A stretch of DNA of 64,000 bases from Algoriphagus sp. AGSA1 (GTDB lineage: Bacteria; Bacteroidota; Bacteroidia; Cytophagales; Cyclobacteriaceae), in contig NZ_JAJUWR010000012.1 of assembly GCF_021390545.1 (NCBI RefSeq), positions 124,001-188,000 on the forward strand, written 5' to 3'. The stretch's first letter is position 1; the number at the start of each line of letters is the position of its first letter. The notes below the pieces were generated by a model. It worked only from the letters and a program-made list of their open reading frames with translations. It did no database searches and was not told where the DNA came from. A program made the position numbers and the translations under genes. This document shows positions 1-9,517 of this stretch, in pieces.

Positions 1-632
1 CTATAAAAATACTTATATGTAATATCAGCAATAGATACAACTTTCTTGGCATGAATAAACATTTGTAATGAAATGATTTCATCCTCCTGATTTGTCGGAA
101 TACACCTAATGTCATTTGAAACAATCAATTCCCTTCTATACAGCTTATTCCAAGTCATGGGATAAAATCTTCCCATAAAAAACAAATCTGCCGGCTTATC
201 AGATATCAAATCTCTCATAAACCAATCTCCATCTTTACCCTCATTAAGAGTATCTACAAATTCAATAGAACCAATAACTATGTCAGAATCATAATGTAGG
301 GCTCTATTATATAATTTTTCAATGGAATCCACAAACAATTCATCATCGCCATCCAAAAAAAACAAATATTCCCCTTCAAAAATTCTAAATGCTAAATCCC
401 TAACAGCACCTATCCCTTTATTAACTTTGTTCTGAATAAGCTTTACATCTTTTCGACGTGGAGATTTTTCTACAACCCCCTTAATCTTTGCAATCGTATT
501 ATCTGTACTTACATCATCAATCAACAAATATTCAATGCTCTCAAATGTTTGATTCAAAGCGGAATTCAAACACCTTTCTATAAACGACTCCGTATTGTAT
601 ACTGAAATAATAATCGTAACTTTATAACTCAT
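1..632 (-). CDS. GT2 glycosyltransferase, C-terminus cut by left edge
   Basis: The open frame starts with ATG at 632 and runs off the left edge, giving 210 visible residues without a stop. The N-terminus is a GT-A nucleotide-sugar domain: a beta-strand rich in Ile/Val followed by SVYNTE (residues 10-15), the DDVSTD stretch (39-44) and the metal-binding DGDD (94-97). The MTWNKLYRR segment further on is typical of WcaA-like GT2 enzymes of capsule loci. It should transfer one sugar from a nucleotide donor to the lipid-linked repeat unit at the cytoplasmic membrane; donor and acceptor cannot be read from the sequence. The gene is strongly AT-rich and separated from the next intact gene by a decayed methyltransferase, which suggests a recombination-prone end of the locus. 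It is last in transcription order in the window. Confidence 0.85.
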   Translation of the reverse strand, partial: MSYKVTIIISVYNTESFIERCLNSALNQTFESIEYLLIDDVSTDNTIAKIKGVVEKSPRRKDVKLIQNKVNKGIGAVRDLAFRIFEGEYLFFLDGDDELFVDSIEKLYNRALHYDSDIVIGSIEFVDTLNEGKDGDWFMRDLISDKPADLFFMGRFYPMTWNKLYRRELIVSNDIRCIPTNQEDEIISLQMFIHAKKVVSIADITYKYFY

Positions 633-773
633 AATTATAAATATTTACTAATTAAAACAACTATATGTAACAATCAATGTTTCAAAGGTGATCATAAAAA
701 CTTAAACAGTTTTTATTGAAAAACCACTATAAATTTTACGGGTAAACTGAATTTTTGGTTTCTGAACCTCTTA

Positions 774-1303
774 GATCGTTTCGAAACTGCCATTTCCATT
801 ACATTCAGTAATTCTCATATAAAACAAAGTAGTGACACCTCCTATAGAAGGGATCAGAAGAGCCTCTAAATCCCAATTGTTCTTGAAAAGAAATTGATGG
901 AAAACTTGACCTGTGTGAAGCGAAAGGAGTTTAAAGTGAAGAACCATGAAATGAATAAATTTGCATAAAATTAATTTTTTAAAAGCATAACAATCCAACT
1001 TTCAATGATCAAGATAATTCGTTGAATCAAATATATGATGACATATGCCCTCAAGTGGAGCATGTGATGCTAAAAATTGATTCGGAGGGGGATGAAAAAC
1101 CGATCTTAAATGATGCTTAAAAAGCACTTAAAAAAACACAGGTAGTTAAATTGGAACTTTCCTTCGAACCCTTATATAAAAGTGAACCAAGATTTTTGGA
1201 GATAATCAGCCTTATGGAAAGTTATGAGTTTGAAATCTTTTCCAATCCTGATACCTGCAAAATGCTTAAAATAGATTATATTTCCAGTAGGACTAAAAAT
1301 TGA
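774..1303 (+). pseudogene. Decayed FkbM-family methyltransferase remnant
   Basis: On the plus strand, against all neighbours, bases 1001-1303 read in one frame as a recognisable FkbM C-terminal half. MLKIDSEGDE matches the family's LKIDvEGxE motif, then after an in-frame TAA (1118-1120) come KLELSFEPLYK, a FLEII...ESYEFE helix-strand pair and a terminal MLKIDYI, the usual end of this family. Upstream, in another frame (774-968), the segment EFKVKNHEMNKFA resembles the strand and 'tLDxf' motif that precede it, with its own stop codon. At least two stops and one frameshift make it non-functional. No intact start or SAM-binding GxGxG region is left. FkbM enzymes O-methylate sugars, so this is a plausible lost decoration gene of the polysaccharide locus. 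Frame and motifs are seen directly; the family assignment is from memory of the motifs. Confidence 0.6.
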
Positions 1304-1355
1304 AAGTAATTTATTTGTTGAAATGGAAATCTTGGTAGCCTACCTATTAACAACA

Positions 1356-2345
1356 TTAGCTAACCGGTTTTCTCCAAGCAGCTACTAAATACCGCCCCTC
1401 TTTGGATCCACTGGAAATCAATTCTTTCTCTTTGGTAGCAAACTCTTCGTCCAATTCAAATCCAAGCCTTCCATAAAACCCATAAGACCTATGAGCAACC
1501 AAACTTAGTTCATCCAATGAATTTACCATTTCACTCAAACGGATTCCCTTTTTCTTCGAAAACGGTAATCCCTCCACATGAATATCTGTAATACTCCAGA
1601 TTTCTTTGGCAGTCATCCTTTTTTTGATCACGCCTTCCTTTAATAGATAGTTATTGACCAAATCAATGTGATTATACTTACCGCGCATTCTGTTGAGACG
1701 GTGAAATACAGATTTATAAAATTCAGAGCTGTTTAGCCATTGATACAAGCTAGTTACCTTGTCTGTAGCTGCTATCTCTTTTCTTCTAGCCACTAAATTT
1801 GGGTTCATTAATTGGTCTCCATTTGGGTCATGTATATGCATAAACACGCCTCCAAGATTTAGTCTTTTTTGTATATCTGAAGCAAACTGCGAAAGATCAG
1901 GAATGTGGTGAAGCACTGATGAGGTCAAAATAATGTCAGCTTTCTCATCCAAAGAATCTAGCATCGATATTCTACTTTCAGTATTTATACCCCAATTTTT
2001 GCTCCTGGCAACTGCCTTTTCAATCATTTTTGAAGAAATATCAACCAAGACTATTTTCTTTATTTTTTTACCTAATTCGGTAGCGAGTAGCAATTCCGTA
2101 CCTAGTCCTGTACCACAACCTACATCCAGTAACTTAAGCTCTGAATGCTTCTCAAAATACTTAGAAAAATCACCTGTTATCAACTTAAACTGAAGAAGCA
2201 AAACCTCCCACATATCCTTATGGATTTGATCATAATCTTCGGCTTCAATATCATGAAAAACTACGTTTACCCGATGGTGAAACTCTTCGGGAGATAGATT
2301 TGAGCCAGTTTTCCGAATTATCGGCAATAAATTATCTAATGCCAT
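1356..2345 (-). CDS. Class I SAM-dependent methyltransferase
   Basis: A 329-residue protein with a Rossmann-fold methyltransferase core: motif I LDVGCGTG (73-80), the acidic strand end LVDISSKM near residue 100 and the post-II segment LTSSVLHHIPDL near 135-146. The extra ~60 residues before motif I and ~150 after it are longer than a minimal methyltransferase and may form an acceptor-binding cap. It probably methylates a sugar, a lipid intermediate or an acyl group on the surface glycan; the substrate cannot be told from sequence. ATG start at 2345; 60 bp separate it from the GT4 gene upstream, so it likely belongs to the same long minus-strand operon and is its last intact gene before the FkbM remnant. 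Confidence 0.8.
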   Translation of the reverse strand: MALDNLLPIIRKTGSNLSPEEFHHRVNVVFHDIEAEDYDQIHKDMWEVLLLQFKLITGDFSKYFEKHSELKLLDVGCGTGLGTELLLATELGKKIKKIVLVDISSKMIEKAVARSKNWGINTESRISMLDSLDEKADIILTSSVLHHIPDLSQFASDIQKRLNLGGVFMHIHDPNGDQLMNPNLVARRKEIAATDKVTSLYQWLNSSEFYKSVFHRLNRMRGKYNHIDLVNNYLLKEGVIKKRMTAKEIWSITDIHVEGLPFSKKKGIRLSEMVNSLDELSLVAHRSYGFYGRLGFELDEEFATKEKELISSGSKEGRYLVAAWRKPVS

Positions 2346-2405
2346 GTGTGATTTAACAAGATTACGTGAAGTTTCTCTAAGGCAAAAACTGCTGAATTGA
2401 CTATT

Positions 2406-3446
2406 CTAATCAATTTGATCAATTAGGCTTTTCCACTTATATTTGACCTTTTCCCATGCACATGATTCTGCCTTCTGTCTGCCATTTTCTGATAGAATTA
2501 TTTGTTTCTGAGGATCGCTCCATATTTTCAATATTTCATCGCCCATCTGATCAATTTGATCCAAATCCACTAGAATACCATTTATTCCATTTTCAATAAT
2601 ATACGGGATACCTCCAACTGCAGTACTGACCACGGGAATTCCTAATGCCATCATTTCCAGCACACTAACTGGCATATTATCTACTGATGTGGTATTGATG
2701 AAGATATCACTATTGATAGCGAGTGGCACCCATTGCTCCTTTGGTAATTTACCTGGAAAATGCACGCATTGTTCCAAACCGTATTCTTTAACCAGCTCCT
2801 GACACCTTTCCAAGGAACTATCTTTTTTAGGCCCTACCATAAAAAGTTCCACATCTATTATACATTTTGATTTAAGATAATTTACCAGCTTGATTGCATT
2901 TTCTGGACGATAAATCTCGGCAAATGCCCGTAGCCAAAACAAAACAAGTTTACTGTTTTTAGTAGGTGCAGTATAAGGGTAACTCTCGATTTCAAGCAAA
3001 TTTGGAATAACTTTAATCTCATGACTTGAAATAGTTTGCCTCTGTAATTCTGTTTTCAAGTATGGTGAAGGAGACACGATACTGTATGCTGACTTTAAAT
3101 ATCCACTCATCAGTTTAGGGCTCTTTCTGAGCCTATCCGGGAGCCTACCTCCATGCAAAATTGGTATGTACGGAATTTTGAAAAACCTGCACAAGTATGC
3201 TGAAGTCCATGCAAAATGAAAAGCCAGAGTAGAATAAGTATCTATTAATACCACCTTGGTCTCTGCCCTGTTCTTCAGGATAGAATACCACATATGTAGG
3301 AGTCTTGGTAAAAAAGCGACACGGTTTGAGGCTTTTCTAACTTCATACATATCCCCAAGTTTAGTTCCTAGGGTATCAACCGAAGTAGGGTTTAATCCTC
3401 TGGCCATTAGTTGGTTTCCCAGGTATAAGATTTTCTTTCTACTCAA
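2406..3446 (-). CDS. GT4 family glycosyltransferase
   Basis: A 346-residue GT-B protein. The N-terminus (KKILYLGNQL...PTSVDTLG) is typical of a GT4 group in capsule loci, and the C-terminal donor domain shows SDIFINTTSVDNMPVS...EMMALGIPVVST..GGIPYIIENG, the E-x7-E-type nucleotide-sugar site. It should add a retaining-linked sugar to the lipid-linked repeat unit in the cytoplasm. The best start is a TTG at 3446, because the family's first beta-strand begins immediately after it and no ATG lies upstream in frame; the first internal Met would delete that strand. It sits 36 bp after the GT11 gene in the same direction. Confidence 0.85.
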   Translation of the reverse strand: MSRKKILYLGNQLMARGLNPTSVDTLGTKLGDMYEVRKASNRVAFLPRLLHMWYSILKNRAETKVVLIDTYSTLAFHFAWTSAYLCRFFKIPYIPILHGGRLPDRLRKSPKLMSGYLKSAYSIVSPSPYLKTELQRQTISSHEIKVIPNLLEIESYPYTAPTKNSKLVLFWLRAFAEIYRPENAIKLVNYLKSKCIIDVELFMVGPKKDSSLERCQELVKEYGLEQCVHFPGKLPKEQWVPLAINSDIFINTTSVDNMPVSVLEMMALGIPVVSTAVGGIPYIIENGINGILVDLDQIDQMGDEILKIWSDPQKQIILSENGRQKAESCAWEKVKYKWKSLIDQID

Positions 3447-3482
3447 TATTATATAGACTTAAATCCTTTGGAAGCCAGACAG

Positions 3483-4394
3483 TTAAATCGGAAGTTTTAT
3501 CCATTCATTTGGAATTCGATCCTCTTGGGGTAATGAATCTTTCACAAACCAAGGGGTGGGGGCTATCACTATTTTATCGAGATAATTCCCTATCCATGCT
3601 GCCCACCAGCTGAAAGAGCTGTTTGCCACAATGAAATGTTTGCAGACTGACATTAAACGAAAATCTTCGTAATCACTTTTACCTAAATTATGTGTAATGA
3701 AGGTATGCGGATAATCTATTTTCAAACGGTCTCTTACCCAAACTGGATCATCAGTAAAGATAAAAAACTGTGGCGATTGAACCCTCTCTGCAATTAACGC
3801 AATGGCATTTTGATAATAATCTAGCGAACAAGTTCCAAAATTTTTCAAAAAGTACTCCTCACTTACATAATCCCCCCTTCTAATGTGAATAGCAATGGAT
3901 TCACACTTTGGGATCAATTCATTTAATGATTGATTTTCTCTGTCCCGAGGTACTTCTTTTAATTTGAACTCCTCTACTAACTCACATTTGATCTTCTCAA
4001 AATACTTGAAGGATTGCCAATAGCCAAGAAGTAAAACATTCCCTATTGCATCTTGGAGCAGCTCTGGATGATAGCCCGTTTCTGGGTCATGCACCAATGT
4101 AAGAAGCTTATTGGATTTGAGCCGTTTTCTTAGCCATTTCCCTATATTGAACTTTTGGATAAATAGCATCCGTACCAAGAGGGTGTTTAGTTTACCAGTA
4201 TAGGGACTTTGAATGTTAAATAATCCTAGATGATTATGCCTCCTAGAATCATTTGGGGAATCCATTCTGGCCAATACTTCAAACTGAAACCCATACTTTT
4301 TTGCCAAAGCTTTGCAAGAGGCGTACTGGTAAAACTGATTTCCTAAGCCACCTTCGAGCTTAACGAAAAGTTTACCTTTAGACGGGGTTTTCAA
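3483..4394 (-). CDS. Alpha-1,2-fucosyltransferase family protein (GT11)
   Basis: A 303-residue GT11 enzyme. The N-terminal GGLGNQFYQYA (residues 15-25) and HIRRGDYV (170-177) are the hallmark motifs of the family; FIFTDDPVWV and the SSFSWWAAW stretch near the C-terminus complete it. Known members transfer L-fucose from GDP-fucose in alpha-1,2 linkage, though some act on other acceptors. No GDP-fucose biosynthesis genes (gmd/fcl) are in the window, so the donor must be made elsewhere or the specificity differs. The start is a TTG at 4394; no in-frame ATG precedes the first motif. 27 bp follow the ABC transporter gene, so it is probably co-transcribed. Confidence 0.9.
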   Translation of the reverse strand: MKTPSKGKLFVKLEGGLGNQFYQYASCKALAKKYGFQFEVLARMDSPNDSRRHNHLGLFNIQSPYTGKLNTLLVRMLFIQKFNIGKWLRKRLKSNKLLTLVHDPETGYHPELLQDAIGNVLLLGYWQSFKYFEKIKCELVEEFKLKEVPRDRENQSLNELIPKCESIAIHIRRGDYVSEEYFLKNFGTCSLDYYQNAIALIAERVQSPQFFIFTDDPVWVRDRLKIDYPHTFITHNLGKSDYEDFRLMSVCKHFIVANSSFSWWAAWIGNYLDKIVIAPTPWFVKDSLPQEDRIPNEWIKLPI

Positions 4395-4421
4395 TATATT
4401 ATAGTTTGTTCCACTAAAAAC

Positions 4422-6227
4422 TTAATTAACACCTTGTAATTGGACCATTCTTTTAAAATTAGGTTCTAATTTTAATAAAGTCTCAAAATTACCCATAGCA
4501 ACTTTTTCTCCCTTGTTCAGGAAGATAATATTATCAGCATTCTTCACTGTAGAAAGTCTGTGGGCAATGACTATAATGGTATAATGTCCCTTCAACTGTT
4601 CAAGATTCACCTGGATCTCCTTCTCTGTCTCCGAATCCAAGGCAGAAGTAGCCTCATCGAGAATAAGAATATCTATCTCTTTATACAATTCCCTTGCTAT
4701 GGAAATCCTCTGTTTTTGACCTCCGCTGAGATTCAAACCATTATTACCTAGCATTTCGAACTCTTTATCTTCCAGTGTATTGATAAAGGAATAAATCGCA
4801 GCCCGTTCACAAGCCGACCTAAACTTTTCAAGATTTTTTGGAGTTGGATAATCCCAAAATGTCACATTGTTGAAGACTGTATCATTGAAAATTACAGGGT
4901 CTTGACTGATATAGCCAATTCTTTTCTGGTATGCCGCTATTTGCAGTTCATTGACAGGCACACCATCTATTAACACCTGACCATCATCTGAAGGAATAAG
5001 TCCAGCTATCATATTTACTATAGAAGTCTTGCCAGACCCACTCTCTCCTACTATGGCTACTTCTGAGGATTTGGGAATCTCAAAACTTATTTCCTTCACC
5101 ACTCTAGTCTTGCCATAGAAAAGGGATACGTTTCGCAGTTCGATTCGATCCTCCAAACGTTCAAATTTCACCTTCCCCAACTTTTCTTGATTATTTTTTA
5201 GTTCTTGGGTAAACTCCGTCATATTGTCCAATGAACCTGATACCTGCAGGAAATTATTCCAAGATGCTTGTGCCTGCATCAGAGATGTAAGTGCTCGGTA
5301 AAAAAACAATAAACTGATTAAAATCCCTTCTAATGGTGTGTTCAAAAAAGTAGTCTGAACTAATATAACTGTACACACAACCGAGATGATAATAGGTTCA
5401 CGGGTAGCGAAGATAATATTACCATATTTTGCAATCTGATTATTGGTGTTTTCTACCTCTACCGACTGTTTTTTTACACGGTTGGTGTAAAATCTCAATC
5501 CTCCTGAGGCTTTAAGGTATTTGAAATTTGACACAGCTTGGAGCATAAGTCCTTGTAAGTAATGCCCTCCACGTGTTAGTTTTTTGGAAGATTTTTCGGT
5601 TCGGGCATAGATCCTTTTAAAAAGCAAATTAGAAACGAAGCCCCCTAAACTGACCAATACTGCAAATTGCCAATCGACTAAAAATGCAAATCCCATATAA
5701 ACCAAAACAAGTATCCCATTTTGAAAGGACATGAAATAAGTAGAGTATGAATTACCTACCCTGTCTATTTCAGTTGTATATGAATTTTGAATTTTCCCCT
5801 GATCAGTGGTTAGAAAGTATTTATATTTTAATCCAGCTAGTAAGTCTAAATTTTCTACTCTGATTTTCCTGACAAAGAAGTGATTGACTGCTATTTTGTA
5901 ATAACCATTCAAAAATGCAAAACCACCCTTTACAATAAAGAAAAAGCAAATTATACCTAAGGCAATAGGAATAGTCAATTCTACACCAAGTTTGCTCAAG
6001 CCATCAACTAAAAAAACCAGTTTACCCATGTTGCCATCCTCTGAAGAGGGGTTCCCACCGTCTGCTATCTCTAGCAATGGAAGAAACATCGCCAATCCAA
6101 ATCCATCTAAAATCCCCACAAATAAGCTAAAGCCTATCACAAAGAATATCCTATGCCGAAGATGTCCAAAGAAATAGTAAAAATTGGAAAGATATTTTTC
6201 AGTAATTTTTTTAAAGGTTACTTTCAT
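4422..6227 (-). CDS. ABC transporter, fused permease/ATPase (flippase-like)
   Basis: A 601-residue half-transporter. The first ~330 residues form the membrane domain (hydrophobic segments near 28-50, 85-110, 165-200, 275-310). The ATPase follows: Walker A GESGSGKT (394-401), LSGGQ signature (500-504) and Walker B ILILDEA (520-526), with the His switch in IAHRLS. The layout matches PglK/MsbA-type exporters, which flip lipid-linked oligosaccharides across the inner membrane as homodimers. Because the locus has Wzy-like polymerases but no MOP-type Wzx, this protein and its paralog at 47309-49108 are the best flippase candidates; that is inference. ATG start; 17 bp after the preceding gene. Confidence 0.88.
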   Translation of the reverse strand: MKVTFKKITEKYLSNFYYFFGHLRHRIFFVIGFSLFVGILDGFGLAMFLPLLEIADGGNPSSEDGNMGKLVFLVDGLSKLGVELTIPIALGIICFFFIVKGGFAFLNGYYKIAVNHFFVRKIRVENLDLLAGLKYKYFLTTDQGKIQNSYTTEIDRVGNSYSTYFMSFQNGILVLVYMGFAFLVDWQFAVLVSLGGFVSNLLFKRIYARTEKSSKKLTRGGHYLQGLMLQAVSNFKYLKASGGLRFYTNRVKKQSVEVENTNNQIAKYGNIIFATREPIIISVVCTVILVQTTFLNTPLEGILISLLFFYRALTSLMQAQASWNNFLQVSGSLDNMTEFTQELKNNQEKLGKVKFERLEDRIELRNVSLFYGKTRVVKEISFEIPKSSEVAIVGESGSGKTSIVNMIAGLIPSDDGQVLIDGVPVNELQIAAYQKRIGYISQDPVIFNDTVFNNVTFWDYPTPKNLEKFRSACERAAIYSFINTLEDKEFEMLGNNGLNLSGGQKQRISIARELYKEIDILILDEATSALDSETEKEIQVNLEQLKGHYTIIVIAHRLSTVKNADNIIFLNKGEKVAMGNFETLLKLEPNFKRMVQLQGVN

Positions 6228-6244
6228 TATTCCTGCTATTACCT

Positions 6245-7264
6245 TTATAGGTCGGCCAAATCATTTAAAATCAATTCCATCTTTCTCTTGGGGTGAAGAA
6301 ATTGCTGATAATAAGCACAATTTTCTTTTTGCATTTTCTTCCTTAATGATGGGGTATTGACTAGTAAATCTACTGCCTCCAGACATTCTTCCACAGATTC
6401 AAATTTCAGGTAATTCTGGGTTTCAAGGAGCTCTCCATGCAAAAGGTACTCATCAATCGGTGTAGTTATTATCGCCATTCCATGAGCGATGTACTCTGGA
6501 AATTTCCAGCCAATGCTCCCTTCCAGTCCAAAGTTTGCTATACCTATGAGTGCACCCTTCAAGTTATCCAGATAGGCCTTTTTATTTGACATCGCTTTGC
6601 TTATCAAAAGATCAGGGCAAATAATCTGCGATAGGCTACTTTTTTCTACCCCACCTTTGAATAAGGGTCCGTATATCTCCTTCAAACGCCTTATTATGGC
6701 AATTCTCTGAAGATTGATTTTTTTTCTTTCTTCTTTTTTCCAAGCTATCTCATTATTCATGGGGTTCCAAAGCCGGGTGCCAAAGATAATATCCCCATCT
6801 TCATTTGGTGCACCTTCCATGTTTTCCAATTGAACATTATAGATCGCATCGTTGATGTCCAATAGCTTGGATAAAAAGGGATTATATTTGATGGAATACC
6901 CTAGTAACGATGGATTCCTTGTCCATATCCCTCTAAGATTGGAATTTGGCACCATCACTGAATAGTTCAAACCAAAAGGAATAACTTTTTCATACTTTTT
7001 CCTGTCTACTTTCAACAACATTCTTTTCACATAAGCATCACACTGTTGGTAAATATCCTGATCAATCACACTATCATCAGCCATATCAAAAATCACCTGC
7101 TTCCCTTGATACTCCATCCGCATTTTATTATTGGGTAATTCCCCAACTGCCAACTTATAATCCAATTCCAGGCGTCCTTCTATTTTCAAAAGCTCTAAGC
7201 CAGTAAATATCTGGCTTGCATGGGCCATAGTGGAATTAAAATAAACAGTGATTCTAGGTTTCAA
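6245..7264 (-). CDS. GT-B-like putative glycosyltransferase
   Basis: A 339-residue cytosolic protein without signal peptide or membrane segments. The C-terminal segment WKFPEYIAHGMAIITTPIDEYLLHG (split by eye into a helix, 'AHG' turn and strand) is the type of donor-site loop seen in GT-B enzymes, and the N-terminal ITVYFNSTMAHASQIF strand-loop fits the acceptor domain. I do not recognise a named family, and the acceptor is unknown. The start is a TTG at 7264, directly before the first strand; the next Met (residue 13) would cut the strand off. It sits between the CapK-like gene and the ABC exporter in the same direction. Confidence 0.6.
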   Translation of the reverse strand: MKPRITVYFNSTMAHASQIFTGLELLKIEGRLELDYKLAVGELPNNKMRMEYQGKQVIFDMADDSVIDQDIYQQCDAYVKRMLLKVDRKKYEKVIPFGLNYSVMVPNSNLRGIWTRNPSLLGYSIKYNPFLSKLLDINDAIYNVQLENMEGAPNEDGDIIFGTRLWNPMNNEIAWKKEERKKINLQRIAIIRRLKEIYGPLFKGGVEKSSLSQIICPDLLISKAMSNKKAYLDNLKGALIGIANFGLEGSIGWKFPEYIAHGMAIITTPIDEYLLHGELLETQNYLKFESVEECLEAVDLLVNTPSLRKKMQKENCAYYQQFLHPKRKMELILNDLADL

Positions 7265-7316
7265 GAATAAAGATGGATTTATAGCAAGGAAACTAAGTGG
7301 GCTTTGATTATTGTTG

Positions 7317-8612
7317 TTAAAGCAAGTGAGAAATAAAATCTCTTAATTTGCCCTCGTTTGCCCGAAAATCATGATTTTCTATAATCTCTAGATCTATATC
7401 AGAAAAATACTGAGATGATTCGGCTCTGATTAGTAAGTTTAACTGCTCAGTTACGCTCTCTTTTACCCAGATCTGCAATTTCCCTTTTTCGAACTGATGA
7501 GCTTGAAAATCGATTTTTCTCCTCTTATTGAAATAGATATTTTTAAAGATATAATATAATGTTAAGCTGGGGTAGTTTTTACTTAAACCATATATCTTGC
7601 TTCCTATTCTACCAGTGACCTCTTCTATCACTGGGTGATTCAGCCCACATGGACATTTGAAATTAGAATCTGCAAATTTTACTTGATCTCCCAGTTTATA
7701 CCTGATTATCGGAAAAGATCTTGACTTCATATTTGTCACCAAAATCCCCCCTGAGTCTGGATCTGTTTCGGTATAAAGACCTTCCACTGTAATATGCATA
7801 TTCCCTTTAGGACACTCAAATGCTATGATGCTGCATTCCGTAGCTCCATATTCACTACTGATCTTACGCCCAAATACTTTCTTGGCAACTTCCTGATAAT
7901 GAGGCATTATTTTCTCCGAAGTCCCTTTGACTAATTTAAGCTCCTTGAAATCAATCCCGTTTTGCTCGTTAACTTGAGCTAGTTCATAAATCATAGAGCT
8001 GTAGCCTTCTATCGCTTTTACTTTGGACAGCTTATGCCCTACCGATGCCATAGTTTTTGGGTCATAATCGAATATGCGAAATCGATTCACTAAAAAATCC
8101 ATTACACTCAGCTTAATTCTCTTATACTTGTCCGAATTGTACCCCCAAAAATAAAGGCTGAAATCCCAAGGATTAACACCATACCAACTAATTCCTCGCC
8201 AGATGGCTGCACGATTAAAAGAATCCCAAAGCTCGTCTCTATGGAATGTAAGAATCTCACCAGAAGTACCTGAAGTTTCAACGTAAAATGTCTTTTCCTT
8301 CATTGCTACTGGTGTATGAATGGCTGTGTTAAAGTCTATTAAATCTCTTTTGCTAACAGGAGGTACTTTCTCAAAATTCTCCAAACTCCAGTTTTCATTT
8401 GGGTCGAAGCCAGCCTTTTCAAAATGCTTCCTGTAGAATGTGCTGTTTTGATAAGCGAACCTAACAAAGGTCTTCAAATCCTCCAATTGCTGATCTAGTA
8501 ACTGGGTTTTGGATTTTCCTTCAGAGTTTTTCAATTCCAAGAACTGCCGATACATACTTGGATTTCTCTTTTTCGAGCCTATCCAGAATATTTTCTCATG
8601 AAGCCAACTCAT
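7317..8612 (-). CDS. CapK/PaaK-like adenylate-forming protein
   Basis: A 431-residue member of the phenylacetate-CoA ligase branch of the ANL superfamily. Visible are the phosphate-binding loop VETSGTSGE (111-119) and the SEYGATE motif (253-259), which in ligases holds the adenylate, followed by a Cys cluster (FECP, then CPCG) usual for the PaaK group. CapK-type homologues are common in capsule loci and may activate an acyl or amino acid for attachment to a sugar; the true substrate is not established. Its ATG overlaps the stop of the epimerase gene by 4 bases (ATGA), so the two are translationally coupled. Confidence 0.82.
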   Translation of the reverse strand: MSWLHEKIFWIGSKKRNPSMYRQFLELKNSEGKSKTQLLDQQLEDLKTFVRFAYQNSTFYRKHFEKAGFDPNENWSLENFEKVPPVSKRDLIDFNTAIHTPVAMKEKTFYVETSGTSGEILTFHRDELWDSFNRAAIWRGISWYGVNPWDFSLYFWGYNSDKYKRIKLSVMDFLVNRFRIFDYDPKTMASVGHKLSKVKAIEGYSSMIYELAQVNEQNGIDFKELKLVKGTSEKIMPHYQEVAKKVFGRKISSEYGATECSIIAFECPKGNMHITVEGLYTETDPDSGGILVTNMKSRSFPIIRYKLGDQVKFADSNFKCPCGLNHPVIEEVTGRIGSKIYGLSKNYPSLTLYYIFKNIYFNKRRKIDFQAHQFEKGKLQIWVKESVTEQLNLLIRAESSQYFSDIDLEIIENHDFRANEGKLRDFISHLL

Positions 8613-9517
8613 AGTTTTTCAAACTCATCTCTTATTGCGTCCAAAACTCCCCTAGGCTTCCAACCTAACGTCTTTCTTGCAAAATCGTCATTAAAAGTGA
8701 GCGTTGAAGTCATTTTAGAATAGCCATAAGAATTAAAAGGGATTACGGGAAGATAATCCCCAGCTCTCGCAGCTACTTTCAATAGGATTTCAGGTAGAGC
8801 CTTCACTGGCTTACCCAAGCAGACTGCAATTACTGTATCCAATTCTGCCAAACTTGGATGGTGGCCATCGGTAAGGTTAAAAGTCCCCGATTGCTTTTCG
8901 AGTGTAGTGAGGAGTTCAGCTACGTCGCTTGCCATGACCATGGATTTTTTCGCTAACCCCTTACCAGGTCGCACATATCTACCATTTTTCAGTCCTTCTA
9001 TCATGGCTCTTAGGTTTCCCTTTGGGTTTCTTATACCAATCACCAAAGGTAACCTGAGTATGACTACAGGAACTTGATTCTGTACCCCCCAATCCCTAAC
9101 GTTTATTTCTGCCTCACTTTTGGATAGTGCATAGGGTGTTTCTCCTTTCAAAGGAAGATTTTCTTTAATATCAATTCCCTGATCCACCCCATATACTGAA
9201 ACTGAGCTTATGTAGATTAGCCTTTCTGGCAGTGTGGCCAATGACTGTAGGCTAGCCAATAAATTTTGTGTACCTCTTACATTAACTTGGAAAAATTCTT
9301 CGGCTTCTGATTTGGTCTTTGGAATAGCATGTGCTTTACCTGCATTATGAATCACAGTACTTACTTCTGGTAATTCAAATATGCCACTGCCCAAATCAGC
9401 AACTATATCATTAGATTTACTTTTTCCTAATTTTAAAACTTTACTCTGCTGTCCAAAGGCTTCAGCTATATAACTACCCAGAAATCCATTGGCGCCTGTT
9501 ATCAGTGCGGATTTCAT
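8609..9517 (-). CDS. NAD-dependent epimerase/dehydratase (sugar 4-ketoreductase-like)
   Basis: A 302-residue extended SDR. It has the Rossmann motif GANGFLG (8-14), HNAGKAHA in the position of the family's NNAG-like strand, and the catalytic YALSK (Tyr129, Lys133) with SSVSVYG upstream. The sequence style (short, with RPGKG...KKSMV before the conserved Asp) resembles WbpV/WbuB-neighbour reductases that make UDP-N-acetyl-fucosamine or -quinovosamine from a 4-keto sugar; the exact product is inferred. It sits directly downstream of a WbuB-like transferase, with 4-base overlaps on both sides, which supports a shared precursor-to-transfer step. Confidence 0.8.
   Translation of the reverse strand: MKSALITGANGFLGSYIAEAFGQQSKVLKLGKSKSNDIVADLGSGIFELPEVSTVIHNAGKAHAIPKTKSEAEEFFQVNVRGTQNLLASLQSLATLPERLIYISSVSVYGVDQGIDIKENLPLKGETPYALSKSEAEINVRDWGVQNQVPVVILRLPLVIGIRNPKGNLRAMIEGLKNGRYVRPGKGLAKKSMVMASDVAELLTTLEKQSGTFNLTDGHHPSLAELDTVIAVCLGKPVKALPEILLKVAARAGDYLPVIPFNSYGYSKMTSTLTFNDDFARKTLGWKPRGVLDAIRDEFEKL

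Noticed and set aside
771..998. Minus-strand open frame of 75 codons
   Set aside because: The same DNA reads on the plus strand as part of the FkbM relic, and the peptide has no family-like motif.
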